Shown here in pieces: positions 12,701 through 21,665 of a DNA stretch of 64,000 nt. Positions within the stretch are counted from its first letter, which is position 1. Each line of letters opens with the position of its first letter. Made by a program: the position numbers and the translations under genes. The stretch is from the NCBI GenBank assembly GCA_013399115.1, contig VXAA01003156.1, forward strand, positions 251 to 64,250, in the 5' to 3' direction. Below the pieces are notes generated by a model. The model worked only from the letters and a program-made list of their open reading frames with translations, had not been told where the DNA came from and searched no databases. Source of the DNA: Anseranas semipalmata (taxonomy: Eukaryota > Chordata > Aves > Anseriformes > Anseranatidae).

Positions 12701-15700
12701 TTCATGTTTACTTTAACACTGACAAGAAAAAGCAAAGTTGACTCAGCTTTGAAAGTTGATCCAGTATGCTAAAGGAAGGACTTCTGATTCACCACTTAAA
12801 GTAAATATGCTAGATATTCAGGCACTGAGAACCTGGCTAGCTGCTACTAATGCCAGGCATCAGGAATGAGACTCCCCAGCAGAATGCAAGGAAGATCAGC
12901 TTTCCACAGGAAAAGAAAAAACAAACAAACAAAAAAACCCACTCTAAATGCATTGTTCAACAGCTCGGCACCTTTCAGTACAACTTTTAAGTTTTGGGAA
13001 CAGCTAAGGTAGAATGAAGTCCTGGCTCCAATTTAAACCAAAATTGTTTGAATTGCATAATCCATCAAGGTGTTTGCATTTTGCTAGCTCAGTCTGTGAG
13101 AACTGGATTCCCAAAGGCTTAATGGGCATGGCCATTCCTCCTGTTCTGCTTAATCAGGAGAATATTCCAACTATAGAAGATTTTGGAGTTTTGCTCAGTG
13201 AGGTTAAAAGAAAAAAAAAAAAGAAAATCAGTAAAAGAAAGTTGCAGATGGGAAGGATGCAGAAATGTACACTTACGGATCATAGAAACAGTGTGCTGCT
13301 GTAAGCACCCAGCAAGGGTCAATGAGGCTGCCACCGCACAGAAAATGATTGACATTCCTTATGTTTTGGAAGATGCCAGCTATCCAAGGCTGAGACTCGA
13401 CCTCAGCCTGGCTTCCACCAACAATCTTGAAGTACTTGCTGATGCTTCTTTGACCACATGTGTGCTCTAAGAAAGAAAGAATTTTGTTCAGATGTTCCCA
13501 TGACAGGCAAGCATCTACTTCGTGCCAGAAATAGTTGTCTTGAAACTAATGTTACTTACCACACTTCTCTATGTTGCAGGGCGTTTCTTGAATGGCGAAT
13601 CCCCTTCTGGTGTAACACCAGGGCCTGCTCCTTCCATTTGGGTTTCTGGAAGAGTTAAGAAGCGTTCTTTTCATAAACTCAGTTTAAAAAATGATAATAT
13701 CTTAGAATTCTAACTGTTGTAGAAAGGCCAAAGCTGTTCTGTTGCAAGATATGCCAGAGAAAGTAATTAACTGTTTGAACACAGAATCAGCAGCTTGTTT
13801 TGTCATAACTGGAACTTCCCTTGTAAGGCTACTACTGTGGCACGCGGGGAATTTTGCAGTACCATCAGCTTCAGTAAAAAGTGAGAACTCTAGACACTTC
13901 AGAAAGTCACATTCCAAATACTTTTAAATCAAAATTAATCTCTGGAATATTCTGTTATTCCTTTAAACAGGTACTATCACTCAAGGCACTTCTGGGAATG
14001 CCATCACAGGAAGAATGATGCATCATCTTACCTGCAGTAGTTGTGCTTGCCCAGTCCAAGCTCCAGAGCATTCTTCAAGTCAGCATGGTAAATACCCCTC
14101 TTGATTACTGAGGGAAGGTCCCACAGTAGACATTCTTGTTCTGTTGCCTCTCCTCTGTAGTTCTCCCCATTCCCAGTATAGCATATACTGTTAGTGTCTG
14201 AGAAAATAAATATTTTATTAGGAGCATGTTCTTGTTTATAATTGTTCTGAGATAGAAGTAATCTGTATGGATCATTTTAATTAAAAAGCATGCATGCATT
14301 ACATGTGAAAATAGATGGATGATGGACTGATTATATATTCTTATTGAATTTGTTCTATTTGAATTTTGTGCATCAAATATCTTATGCTTTAAAGCATGCA
14401 TAATGCTTCTTTAACAATTTCAGTGTACTTCAGAATATAATCAGCTCCTCTTCTGCTTCTGGACACTGCCAAACAAGTTCACTTCATTTTACAAACTAAA
14501 ACATTCGTGAGGAAGTAGGGAACGTTTGTGAGGAAGCAGGGATAAGAAAATAAGAGATTCTGATTTTGCTCCAATATTTAGCCATTTCTCTTCACATAGG
14601 CTATTAGTATAAAGAGCTGAAGGATATCCAGTCATGTTTATGGGTAGTACTTTCACTTGGCATTTCATATTCATGATTTGCCCATCTTTCCAATTAATTT
14701 AGTTATTATTAAGGGAGATGGATACTCTACCTATTTCACAGTGAAGCCCACGGTATCCTTCTGGGCACAGGCAACGATTAATTCGGCTAAAGAGGTAATA
14801 GGTAATGCACGTTCCTCCATTCAGACAATGGCATTCTGCAAGTAAAAGACATCACTGATTAGAGGCAAAACATTTGAATGGTGAAGTAAAGTGAAATGTA
14901 GTTGCAAACTAAGCTTTATCTGTTTAAGTATCATTAAAAGTCTTCTCTCTTCTATGAAGGTTAACAAGCTCTTTTTAGGTTAAAGTAGAACAGGCAGATA
15001 CTTACCCCTGTGTTCTGATCTGTGTTTATGTGATAGCCTGTAGTGCTGCTTGCCATAAGCCTAAGGGGAGAAGGAAAAAAAAAATTAAGGAGACAGTTTC
15101 TTTTATGTGGTCTTATTACTCATTACAGGCCTAAACTGTGTTCCCTACCGCATGCCTTCTCCAACAGTTTAAGGTTTTTTGCACATAGTTACCAGCTGAA
15201 CTTGCTCTATGGAGTCTGCATGTGAATGAAAAGTGGAACTCTGCTTCAGCAAAGCAGACAAGAACATGCCACACAGATGCACACAAAGCACTGGAAAAAC
15301 TCCACCAGCCTGGCCCACCGCATCAGGTCAACACTGCGGTTATTTCTGCTTTGAGAGCCTGGGCAGCTCTCAAGGGGCAGTGTCCTTGTAGAAGAGGACT
15401 TCTCCCTCCCCACCTCTCAGCTACTAAGCAGTACAGCAAAGATGGAACATGCTCCAGCTGCCTGTCCTTGGTGCTTCATGTTTGTGCCATGGGATAATAG
15501 CCAGTAGATTTACACAACAATAGTTTCTTGCCCCATACTTCAGGTCCTGCCTCTGCTTTGCAGGCTGGATATTTACTCCCATGGAGAAAGAAGTTTAGGC
15601 TTTTAGTATCCTTTTCACAGGGGTCAAGTGGGCTCGTCTGAGCTAAAATATGTCATGGTGGCAATATAATTCCATAATGTCAGGGAATGGCTCTCCTAAT

Positions 15701-16205
15701 AGGTATCAACTTTCACATAAATAGATAGTCAAAATATACAAATCTGGTGCTTTTTTTTTTTTAAGCTTTGCACTCAAGTAGGGGAAGGTGGAAATTTACT
15801 TAAGACCCAATATCCACCTGTATTAAAGACCATCCAGTTCTTGGTGTCCAGGTCCAAATGGCATTATGAAAATATATAAATGCTAGATTTCTTGGTTATT
15901 GCATGACATCTTCACCATTTGAACTCTAGAAGACATCATAAGGTAGAGCAGAACCAGACGAAAAGCAAAGGGTTCAAAAATGCGTTTCTTGGAGGTATAT
16001 GTGCAGCAGATGTATATGTGCATGCAAAGGCAGCAGAAAGGAGAATTCAAGTCAGAAGCCTAGTACCCTGCCCAAAGCGGAAGTATAATCAAAAAAAACA
16101 GAAGTGGTTCCAAGTAGAACCCCCCTCATTTATTTCAAAACTTACAGAATGTAGTCCCGTGACAAGTGTGCCAAGCGTTACTGTGAGGAAGATGAATAGC
16201 TTCAT
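9578..16205 (-). CDS. PLAU: urokinase-type plasminogen activator (spliced, 10 coding exons)
   Basis: This secreted serine protease converts plasminogen to plasmin in pericellular proteolysis and tissue remodelling. The joined exons give 433 codons plus stop with matching phases at every junction. Residues 1-20 are a signal peptide ([17 protein letters not shown]...). Residues 40-71 are an EGF-like domain with six Cys (40, 42, 48, 60, 62, 71). Residues 79-157 are one kringle (Cys 79, 96, 128, 139, 152, 157). Zymogen cleavage is at Lys171-Ile172 (YFK-IVGG), and the trypsin-like domain is 172-433. The triad is His216 (TAAHC), Asp271 (NDIA) and Ser372 (GDSGGP), with Asp366 in the S1 pocket. Cys161 and Cys295 should link the two chains. 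NKS at 227 and NVT at 241 are possible N-glycosylation sites. One kringle and no fibronectin finger distinguish it from PLAT. The kringle-protease linker is very short compared with human. No frameshift or stop interrupts it. Confidence 0.97.
9773..10634 (-). other. PLAU: PLAU intron 10
   Basis: The intron starts GTAAAACTAG and ends CATTGTCAG, just before the GDSGGP codons. Nothing else is recognisable in its 862 bases. Confidence 0.75.
10635..10783 (-). CDS. PLAU: PLAU exon 10: protease domain up to the S1 pocket
   Basis: The acceptor is TTTTTTCTCCAG and the donor GTAAAAC. It encodes residues 320-369 and leaves in phase 0. It reads [29 protein letters not shown] and TDACK, with Asp366 as the S1 specificity residue expected for cleavage after Arg or Lys. 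Cys 341 and 357 should pair, and Cys368 should pair with Cys396. Confidence 0.95.
10784..11395 (-). other. PLAU: PLAU intron 9
   Basis: The intron starts GTAAGTGAAT and ends TTTTTTCTCCAG. It holds a C run (11306-11316) on the plus strand. The minus-strand frame 11097-11387 lies wholly inside the intron and is not expected to be translated. Confidence 0.75.
11396..11536 (-). CDS. PLAU: PLAU exon 9: middle of the protease domain
   Basis: The acceptor is TTTTTTTTGTTAG and the donor GTAAGTG. It encodes residues 273-319 and the first base of 320: [12 protein letters not shown], then [14 protein letters not shown], then [11 protein letters not shown]. Cys284 should pair with Cys209. Cys295 should hold the A and B chains together through Cys161. 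Cys309 should pair with Cys378. Confidence 0.95.
11537..12466 (-). other. PLAU: PLAU intron 8
   Basis: The intron starts GTAAGTGTCA and ends TTTTTTTTGTTAG. A short local duplication occurs at about 11995-12035 ('ccagtgcaagagttc', then 'tcaagtgcaagagtggcaag'). No coding potential was seen. Confidence 0.7.
12467..12621 (-). CDS. PLAU: PLAU exon 8: catalytic aspartate
   Basis: The acceptor is TTTCACTCAG and the donor GTAAGTG. It encodes residues 221-272 and the first base of 273. It reads [23 protein letters not shown] and GGNENDI, with Asp271 as the catalytic acid. Two N-glycosylation sequons, NKS (227) and NVT (241), fall in this exon. Confidence 0.95.
12622..13276 (-). other. PLAU: PLAU intron 7
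   Basis: The intron starts GTAAGTGTAC and ends TTTCACTCAG. It contains an A-rich, C-interrupted stretch (about 12912-12938) and a purine run (13206-13225). No other feature was seen. Confidence 0.75.
13277..13466 (-). CDS. PLAU: PLAU exon 7: activation site and catalytic histidine
   Basis: The acceptor is CTTTCTTTCTTAG and the donor GTAAGTG; it enters in phase 1 and leaves in phase 2. It encodes residues 158-220 and two bases of 221. It starts E-H-T-C161, so only three residues separate the last kringle Cys from the interchain Cys. The activation cleavage is in SKYFK-IVGG (171/172). [17 protein letters not shown] carries His216 and Cys 201, 209 and 217. Confidence 0.96.
13560..13645 (-). CDS. 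PLAU: PLAU exon 6: second part of the kringle
   Basis: The acceptor is CTCTTCCAG and the donor GTAAGTAAC. It encodes residues 129-157 and the first base of 158. It reads [16 protein letters not shown] and ends with CNIEKC, completing the kringle with Cys139, Cys152 and Cys157. The NP...RPWCY block is a kringle hallmark. Confidence 0.95.
13646..14031 (-). other. PLAU: PLAU intron 5 (within the kringle)
   Basis: This phase 2 intron of 386 bases interrupts the kringle. It starts GTAAGATG and ends CTCTTCCAG. Small open frames on both strands have no recognisable product. Confidence 0.75.
14032..14197 (-). CDS. PLAU: PLAU exon 5: first part of the kringle
   Basis: The acceptor is TTTTCTCAG and the donor GTAAGATG; the exon enters in phase 1 and leaves in phase 2. 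It encodes residues 74-128 and two bases of 129. It contains [11 protein letters not shown] and LGLGKHNYC, both characteristic of the urokinase kringle. The spacing from the first to the second kringle Cys (79 to 96) is four residues shorter than in human urokinase. Confidence 0.95.
14198..14730 (-). other. PLAU: PLAU intron 4
   Basis: The intron separates the EGF-like exon from the kringle exon, starting GTAGAG and ending TTTTCTCAG. A direct near-repeat is present at about 14505-14540 ('cgtgaggaagtaggga' then 'tgtgaggaagcaggga'). I see nothing else. Confidence 0.7.
14731..14835 (-). CDS. PLAU: PLAU exon 4: EGF-like (growth factor) domain
   Basis: The acceptor is CTTTTACTTGCAG and the donor GTAGAG, phase 1 to phase 1. 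It encodes residues 39-73 and the first base of 74. It reads CHCLNGGTC, then [11 protein letters not shown], then [12 protein letters not shown], an EGF signature with the usual Cys spacing. The loop between Cys48 and Cys60 corresponds to the receptor-binding omega loop of human urokinase and has the same length. Confidence 0.95.
15006..15060 (-). CDS. PLAU: PLAU exon 3: short basic segment after the signal peptide
   Basis: The acceptor is CCCCTTAG and the donor GTAAGTATC. This tiny 55-base exon encodes residues 21-38 plus the first base of codon 39. Nine of the 18 residues are Lys, Arg or His ([18 protein letters not shown]), which makes the mature N-terminus strongly basic. Signal cleavage probably occurs near the exon 2/3 junction. 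Mammalian urokinase has a much less basic segment here, from memory. Confidence 0.92.
15061..16145 (-). other. PLAU: PLAU intron 2
   Basis: The intron starts GTAAGTTTTG and ends CCCCTTAG, about 1.1 kb. Plus-strand frames at 15222-15497 and 15919-16251 overlap it but show no domain. The second overlaps exon 2 on the opposite strand and is a shadow. Confidence 0.75.
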
Positions 16206-16253
16206 GTTTTTAGTTAACTTCTCACTTTGCTCCTCTTCTGTTTTATTTTGATT
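16146..16253 (-). CDS. PLAU: PLAU exon 2: 5'UTR end and signal peptide
   Basis: The acceptor TTATTTTCAG precedes the exon at 16253 and the donor GTAAG follows 16146. The first ATG is at 16205-16203. It is the only ATG in this exon that opens a signal peptide: Met-Lys, then a hydrophobic core, then LHS. The 60 coding bases give residues 1-20 and the exon ends in phase 0. The 48 bases before the ATG are untranslated leader. Confidence 0.93.
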
Positions 16254-17739
16254 CTGAAAATAAACAAGGAATTTAGTAGCATGTTGTAGATCACAGTGTC
16301 AGCTTTCTTGTTTCTGTTGGCTCACTTGGTTTCAGTGAAAGTCACAATAAAATTGACAGAAGAATTAAAAGTTGACTTACCATAGAACATCTGCATATTA
16401 TTTCCATAAACTAAATTAGAGGCTATTGCTTCATTGTTTAAAGCTTTTTTGTACATTTAGAAGTACACAGGGAAATTGGAAAAATCTGTACTCTTAGTTA
16501 CTGCAGTGTAGACTAACAGTCAAAGTGGCAGATTTATTTAGTTGCAGTCCAGCAGTTTGTACCTGTTTAACTGATTATTATTACCTTGCAGCAAGATTTC
16601 TAAAAGCACTGAATGTCCCTATTTAATATCTGGAAGGGAAAGCTCCCATTTTCAACACTCCACAGCTGTTGGCTGGATCTTGTTGATGCTCAGCACTTGC
16701 ATAAGCCTGGCTACCTCCCCGAGTGCCTCTGCCCACCACAAACTCTTGAAAGTCTAGTCCTGTGGTTACCCCGCTTATAGTATTAGAGAGACTTAGAACA
16801 TATTCTGTCCTGACTTATGTGCAGTGGCTTCTTGTTGCCAAGCTCATATAGCAATCATCCCAAGAGCAACTGTTTAAAAACTAGCCTGTAAAAGTGATGC
16901 CAGGGAAAGAGCTACAAAGTACTCATTTACTTAAAAAATAAAATAAAAAACTTGCAACGAAAGTCATGGGATTTTTTCTACTTTTATTTTTATTTTTTTA
17001 AAAGAAGAAAGCATCCTCAGTTCCAAAAAAAAAAAAAAAAACCCAAAAAAAACAAACAAAAAACCCCTACAATTTAAAAAAGATTCCATGGGAACTTTTA
17101 TTCTACCTCCATTAGCAAGCAATGCAGTGCAGACCAGAGATGGTGCTCTGCGTTGTTTCTGCTTCAGAGGTTTTTATGCTGGACTAGTTCTAGTTTGGTC
17201 ACACAGTGCATACCCACTGACATTTGGAGTGCATCTTTCAGGTTAATTCAAAAAGCAATATAGTGCAAATACAGACCATTCTGTGGTATGAACCAATGCA
17301 TGGGAGAGGATCAGCAGATTCATTTAAAAAACAAAACAAAGAAAACAGACATGATCCAAACCAAACCGCTAATGCAGATGCACCCTTCGCTTATAAGCAG
17401 ATTTCATAATGCAAGAAAGCAAATCATGGTACTCAGACATGCATACTTTTCAGATTCAGTTCAGATTTCAGCAGATGTATTCTCCCTTCAGCATTCACGT
17501 TAAGGTAGCTATTTTTAACGTATGGGGCAGGTATGCGAGTAATTTGCTATTCATTACCCTAATTATTTTCTCAGGCCCAACCCTTGGCTTCAAGCGGCAG
17601 CGCTGCCCATTTCTCACTAAAATCGCGCCGTGCAGAAGGCAGCTGTCCCACCGCCGGCACAACGCGCTGCCCACGGCCGTGCTTTCATTTCGCGAAGGTA
17701 AGGAGCAAGGCGCGGCGGCTCGGGGGGCACTGCACTTAC
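16254..17739 (-). other. PLAU: PLAU intron 1
   Basis: The intron starts GTAAGTGCAG and ends TTATTTTCAG. It includes a poly-A run (17025-17041) followed by an A-rich, C-interrupted stretch to about 17065. It also holds short open frames around 17224-17570 with no recognisable domain. The island end (17600-17739) lies in it. Confidence 0.7.
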
Positions 17740-17786
17740 CAGCCCAGGAGCGGTGCGGGAGGCCGGGCGCGGGGCCGCTGCAGCTT
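17740..17786 (-). other. PLAU: PLAU exon 1 (non-coding, 5' end estimated)
   Basis: On the minus strand a strong donor (GGGCTG then GTAAGTGCAG) ends the exon at 17740. The transcription start near 17786 is an estimate, placed about 30 bases after the TATA-like element. The exon would be about 45-50 bases of GC-rich leader joined to exon 2 at 16253. A non-coding first exon in a GC-rich promoter is the arrangement known for mammalian PLAU. Confidence 0.6.
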
Positions 17787-17810
17787 GCGGCGGCGCTGCG
17801 GGGCGGCCGC

Positions 17811-17817
17811 TATAAAG
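17811..17817 (-). promoter_or_regulatory. PLAU: TATA-like element and GC boxes of the PLAU promoter
   Basis: The minus strand reads GGGCCTTTATAGCGGCC, a TATA-like core about 70 bases before the exon 1 donor. The plus strand reads the canonical TATAAAG at 17811-17817, so the box is better in the direction away from PLAU. GC boxes (GGGGCGG or its complement) flank it at about 17799-17806 and 17825-17831. A CRE half-site (TGACGT on the minus strand, 17874-17879) lies about 60 bases further upstream of the box. These are sequence matches only. Confidence 0.55.
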
Positions 17818-18389
17818 GCCCAGCCGGGGCGGTGCCGCCGCCGCTTCCCGCCCGCCCCGGGNGGGCGAGGGGCACGTCAGGGCGCGCACGCAGCTGGGTC
17901 CCCCAAGCGGCGCCAGGTGGAGTCCCGGGAGGGAAGCCTCTCGGCCTCCCCGCGGCGGGCAGCGGTTCTTAAGTGTAAAAACAAACGAGAAACGCGAGCG
18001 ATGGCTGTGAGGAGAAGGGCTCGTGTCGGAACATGCCTAGGGACGCGAGGGAGCGTGCTGTGTTTCACTCAGGGCGGCGCGGCGCTGTCCGTACCGAGAG
18101 AAGCCCAAGTCCCTCAGCAGCTACGAGGTTTCAGCCGGGTCAGGTGGGGGCGAGGGCGGGACCCCCGGAGCGGTACGGGGGCCATTTCCGCGGCCGGGCT
18201 CGGCCCGCGGGCAGGGGCTGCTGGGCCGGGAGCGGCCTTGTGGGCCGGGAGCTGCCTCCCGCCGGCTGAGCGCGGCTCCTCGCCGGGAAGCAGTCCCCTG
18301 CTCCTCAGAGACTGCCCGTGGTCTCGCCAGAATAGTTTCTGTCTTCTGAAGTGCGGCCATTTGGTAAGGTGGGGATGGTGATGCCAACT

Positions 18390-21300
18390 GTCAGGTGTTC
18401 TGGAAATGCAGGCCCTGAAATACGGTCTTCTTTATGGCCAGCCAGTATGTTTTCTCGTTATGCTGTGTAGGCATTGTAGTGAATAACAAAACCTGCACGT
18501 AGTGTTTGTGGGCACACTTGTAGTGTTCTGCTCCAGGTACTGCGGGTGACTAAGCTGAGGCAGGTCTCTGTAGGTTGTGTAGCAGATGAAAAGCAGTTTC
18601 TTTCAGAGACTGGCTCAGAGCAGGGATTGACATGAATTTCCCTCAGCAGGAACGTTTTTCATAACTGGGCTATTCAGAACTTAAGGAGACCACCCTTTGT
18701 GTTTGACATGCAACCTCACTGGTAAGAGAATGGCTTAGCTTTCTTCTCCCTTCCTCCCGCCTTCTCTTTGTGTTGTCTGTGGTATAAGCACGCCCTTATT
18801 CAGGTACTAGCTGCTTACATTCTCTATTCCTTTTTGTTGTGTTTTCAGCCCTTCAGGCTCATGTCAGAACAGACCTCACCTCTGCTAAAAGCCTGCTGAA
18901 TTCACATTCACTGGATGGCAGGAACTGAGTCGAGAAACGGGTCAAGCTGGAAGTCCAGCAGTGAACATAGGTGAGGAACAAATCTTTCTGCATTTCAGGA
19001 GAGTAATTTTTCCTCTCTCTTTGTGGTGAGTGAATATCACAAGCAAATTGATCCTTTAAGAAATAGGGCAGATAATATGAAGGTAGGATCCCCATTGCTC
19101 TTTCTTTACTCTAGAGGAGCAGCTGTGGAGTAAACTTAATCTAGGGAATAAATTCCAGGAAAAACAATCTAGATTTTAAAAGCAGTCTGGAACTTTTACT
19201 CAATGAATTTTAATACACCAGCCTTACATAATAAGTGAAGAAATGGGTCATGCTTTGATTCAGCAGGGAGAGCAGGGAAGGGACAAGCTGCCAGGAAGAG
19301 GAGGGCTCCTCTGGGTCTGGACAGCTCCTCTCCTTCCTCCTCCACCCCTCCCAAGGAAGAGGTGCCAGGCCTTGGCAGCTTCCTCAAACTTTCTGGAATA
19401 AGAGTCAACGCTAGAGCATCAGGGTTTCCTCTTTCACACTTGCTCCCCAAGGAGTGCTGTAGAAGTGAGTAATGACCTTCTCCTTGAACTTCTGACCAAG
19501 TGGTGTAATGTCTGTCACCTGTTCATCCTCTTTCCCCTAAAACAAGATTCATTCTTGTTGCCCAGGTTGAAGAGCCAGAAACTTTTGTTGTTTTCCCTCT
19601 GGCACAAGATATGGCAAGAATCAAAATTCCCTTTTTTTTTACCCTTTGTCACATACTTAAGTTTTACTGAAATACTGTGTTACTTTGTCCTTAAGGGTAA
19701 GTGGCTCTGTTTCAATCAGCCTGGTAGGTTACTGATCAGAAACAGTCTGCCAGGTTTGCATTACCTCTTCAGTGTCATCAAATTCCTTTGGCTTGAATAT
19801 TTGCACCTATATAGGTGAATGTATGATAGTTAAATGATTGAACTGAAAATACATTTCAACAGAGAGGAGGTATCCAAGGTTTCTGTAAATGAGTTTGCTT
19901 TGGTACTGCAGGCATTCTCAAAGCAAACAAGGCTGCATGATCTCCGTAAGTATTAAGTGACTCTTAGGGAAGCGGCGAAGATAACTTCCAGTGGCTGAGT
20001 TCACTGAGCTACCTGGCTGATGGCTGGTACAACAAGATCTGAGGTGAGGTTGCAACTGAAATAAACCCTTGGATTTGTTATGTGTCCTGCCTTCAGGCAG
20101 CGGCCTTGCAAAATCTGTAGCCTGGCGGTTCTGGTGAGACCTCATTGCTGGACCTGCCTGCACAAATATGAAATGCACCAACCCAGTAAATGGGAGGGGT
20201 GAAACAAGACCAGTTCTGCTACCAAGGGACTTTTGGTAGCTTCAGGGTCAGGATTTGTTCATTACTGTATGTTTCGAGAGTTTAGAAGGGCCCTGTTAAC
20301 AAGTCACGATATCTCTCCAGATTAAGACTGTGACAGGCCAGAGGAAAAGGAAGGTCTTTATCTCAAAACTGAACTTGCTTGGGAAGAGCAATTAACAAAA
20401 TGAAATGCCTTCTGAAAGTCTCAATAGAACTTACATGTGCAGTAAATACCAATAGATGACAAGCCACATGGCTTGAGAGAAACTATTGTACAGACCTGTG
20501 AGCAAGTTTTATGTTTTGCCAGCCACTTTCTGCTTTACAATGTCTAATTCTTTTTCCTTTTTCATGGCTGTGGTTTCATCGCTTTGATCTCTTTTCTGAA
20601 TTTAGGAGAGCCGTGGGCAGGATGGTAGGGGAGCTACAAGGTGTAGCAGGATTGATCTTGTAGAATACAATTTACCCTCCTGAATAAGAGTACAACATCT
20701 GAACAAGAAAATGCGGTTCACAAAATTTTAAGTCATTCTCTCATTTACATAGGGCTTTTGGTAATAAGGTTTTACAGATTTCTTTTGTCTGTAACTGGAT
20801 TATATAGCATGGAGTGGAAAAAAATGTATATGCTGATTATGAGCTGTTCATTTGATCCAAGTCTAAAGCCCTTGTGTTCATATAGGAGTTCTCTCCAATA
20901 GAGTTCAGATGCAGTGGATCCAACTGTGAAGAACTAGTAGGATCAGACGCACAGTCAGACAATTCTTGTTTTACTGTGATTCTGTGATTTAGTTTTCGGT
21001 TGCTGATAAAAATCTTGCTGATTCTTTTAATTTATAGTTGAAGTAACTTGAATGTTTCAGACTAGTCTGCCAGCCTGACTTAGTAAATTTAGAAAAGATA
21101 ACATTTCATTCCAACTAGATGAGGACACTAACCCTTCTAAAGAAATGCAGATTTTCTTATCTTACAGTGGTGAGCTGAAAGAGATTGCGAGGTTTGCATT
21201 GTTTTGTGGGAGTTGCTGGGCTGGAGGTATTATTAGTTCCAGTGTTCTTTTTCACAGCTGATGATAAAATACTAAAACTAAGGCAAAATACCATCCACCA

Positions 21301-21525
21301 CACATTGTTTCTGGTAGTCCATCAGTAAACCCCAAAAGGATAGAATTCATAGAATTGAAATAACCAAGTAAGCATTAATAAAAAGAAAGACCACAGAAGT
21401 GCCATTCTGTAAGGAAAATTTTCCCTCATTGTGGTACCCTGATATTCCACACTGATTTTCTCTGTCAGGGATACTCACTAGCCTAATCAGAATCTTTAGA
21501 TGCTTAAAATTACAAAAGCTCTTAG
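18390..21525. other. upstream non-coding DNA of PLAU
   Basis: No exon was recognised. This is where distal PLAU regulatory elements would be expected by analogy with the mammalian enhancer about 2 kb upstream. Single AP-1-like words occur (TGAATCA on the minus strand near 19256-19262; ATGAGGTC on the minus strand near 20140), but not in the paired arrangement known from human PLAU. A short 'gtgattctgtgatt' near 20978 resembles a CR1 tail but has no CR1 body. Confidence 0.5.
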
Positions 21526-21526
21526 G

Positions 21527-21665
21527 TATCTGCCCTAATCCTGAAGTCCTAGCACTGAGCAGATGCTTCTCCAAGCTCCTGCTAAAGGTAATGGGGCTCA
21601 GTGCAGGGGGAGCAATCCGCTCTTCAAGGTACTTTCAGAATCAGGGCTCAGATACGCCTGAGGCT
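21527..21665. repeat. ancient amniote interspersed repeat, class not assigned
   Basis: Words such as 'ccctaatcctgaagtcctag' and 'aaggtactttcagaatcagg' match, in order, a decayed repeat I recognise as recurring across reptile and bird genomes. There the usual text is 'cctgatcctgcagtcctta...' followed by '...aagtactttcctgaatcagggc'. It is too diverged to give a family name. It has no coding capacity. Confidence 0.4.

Larger units (their letters stand above)
17600..18350. promoter_or_regulatory. CpG island covering the PLAU promoter
   Basis: This is the only stretch of the window that is strongly GC-rich and CpG-dense. It contains the PLAU first exon and continues about 550 bases upstream of it. 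One base is undetermined (17862), probably from the difficulty of sequencing this GC-rich part. The long plus-strand open frame across it (17584-18381) is what a stop-poor GC-rich sequence gives by chance, and I do not call it coding. Confidence 0.85.

Noticed and set aside
9578..16205. Tissue-type plasminogen activator (PLAT) as an alternative identity
   Set aside because: There is only one kringle and no fibronectin type I finger. The exon plan and protein length fit urokinase.
17584..18381. A 265-codon plus-strand open frame across the CpG island
   Set aside because: The GC-rich sequence has few stop codons in any frame, the frame includes an undetermined base, overlapping frames on both strands are also open, and no domain is visible.
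20970..20996. A CR1-like tail 'gtgattctgtgatt'
   Set aside because: The upstream bases do not match the CR1 body, and the short word alone is not enough.
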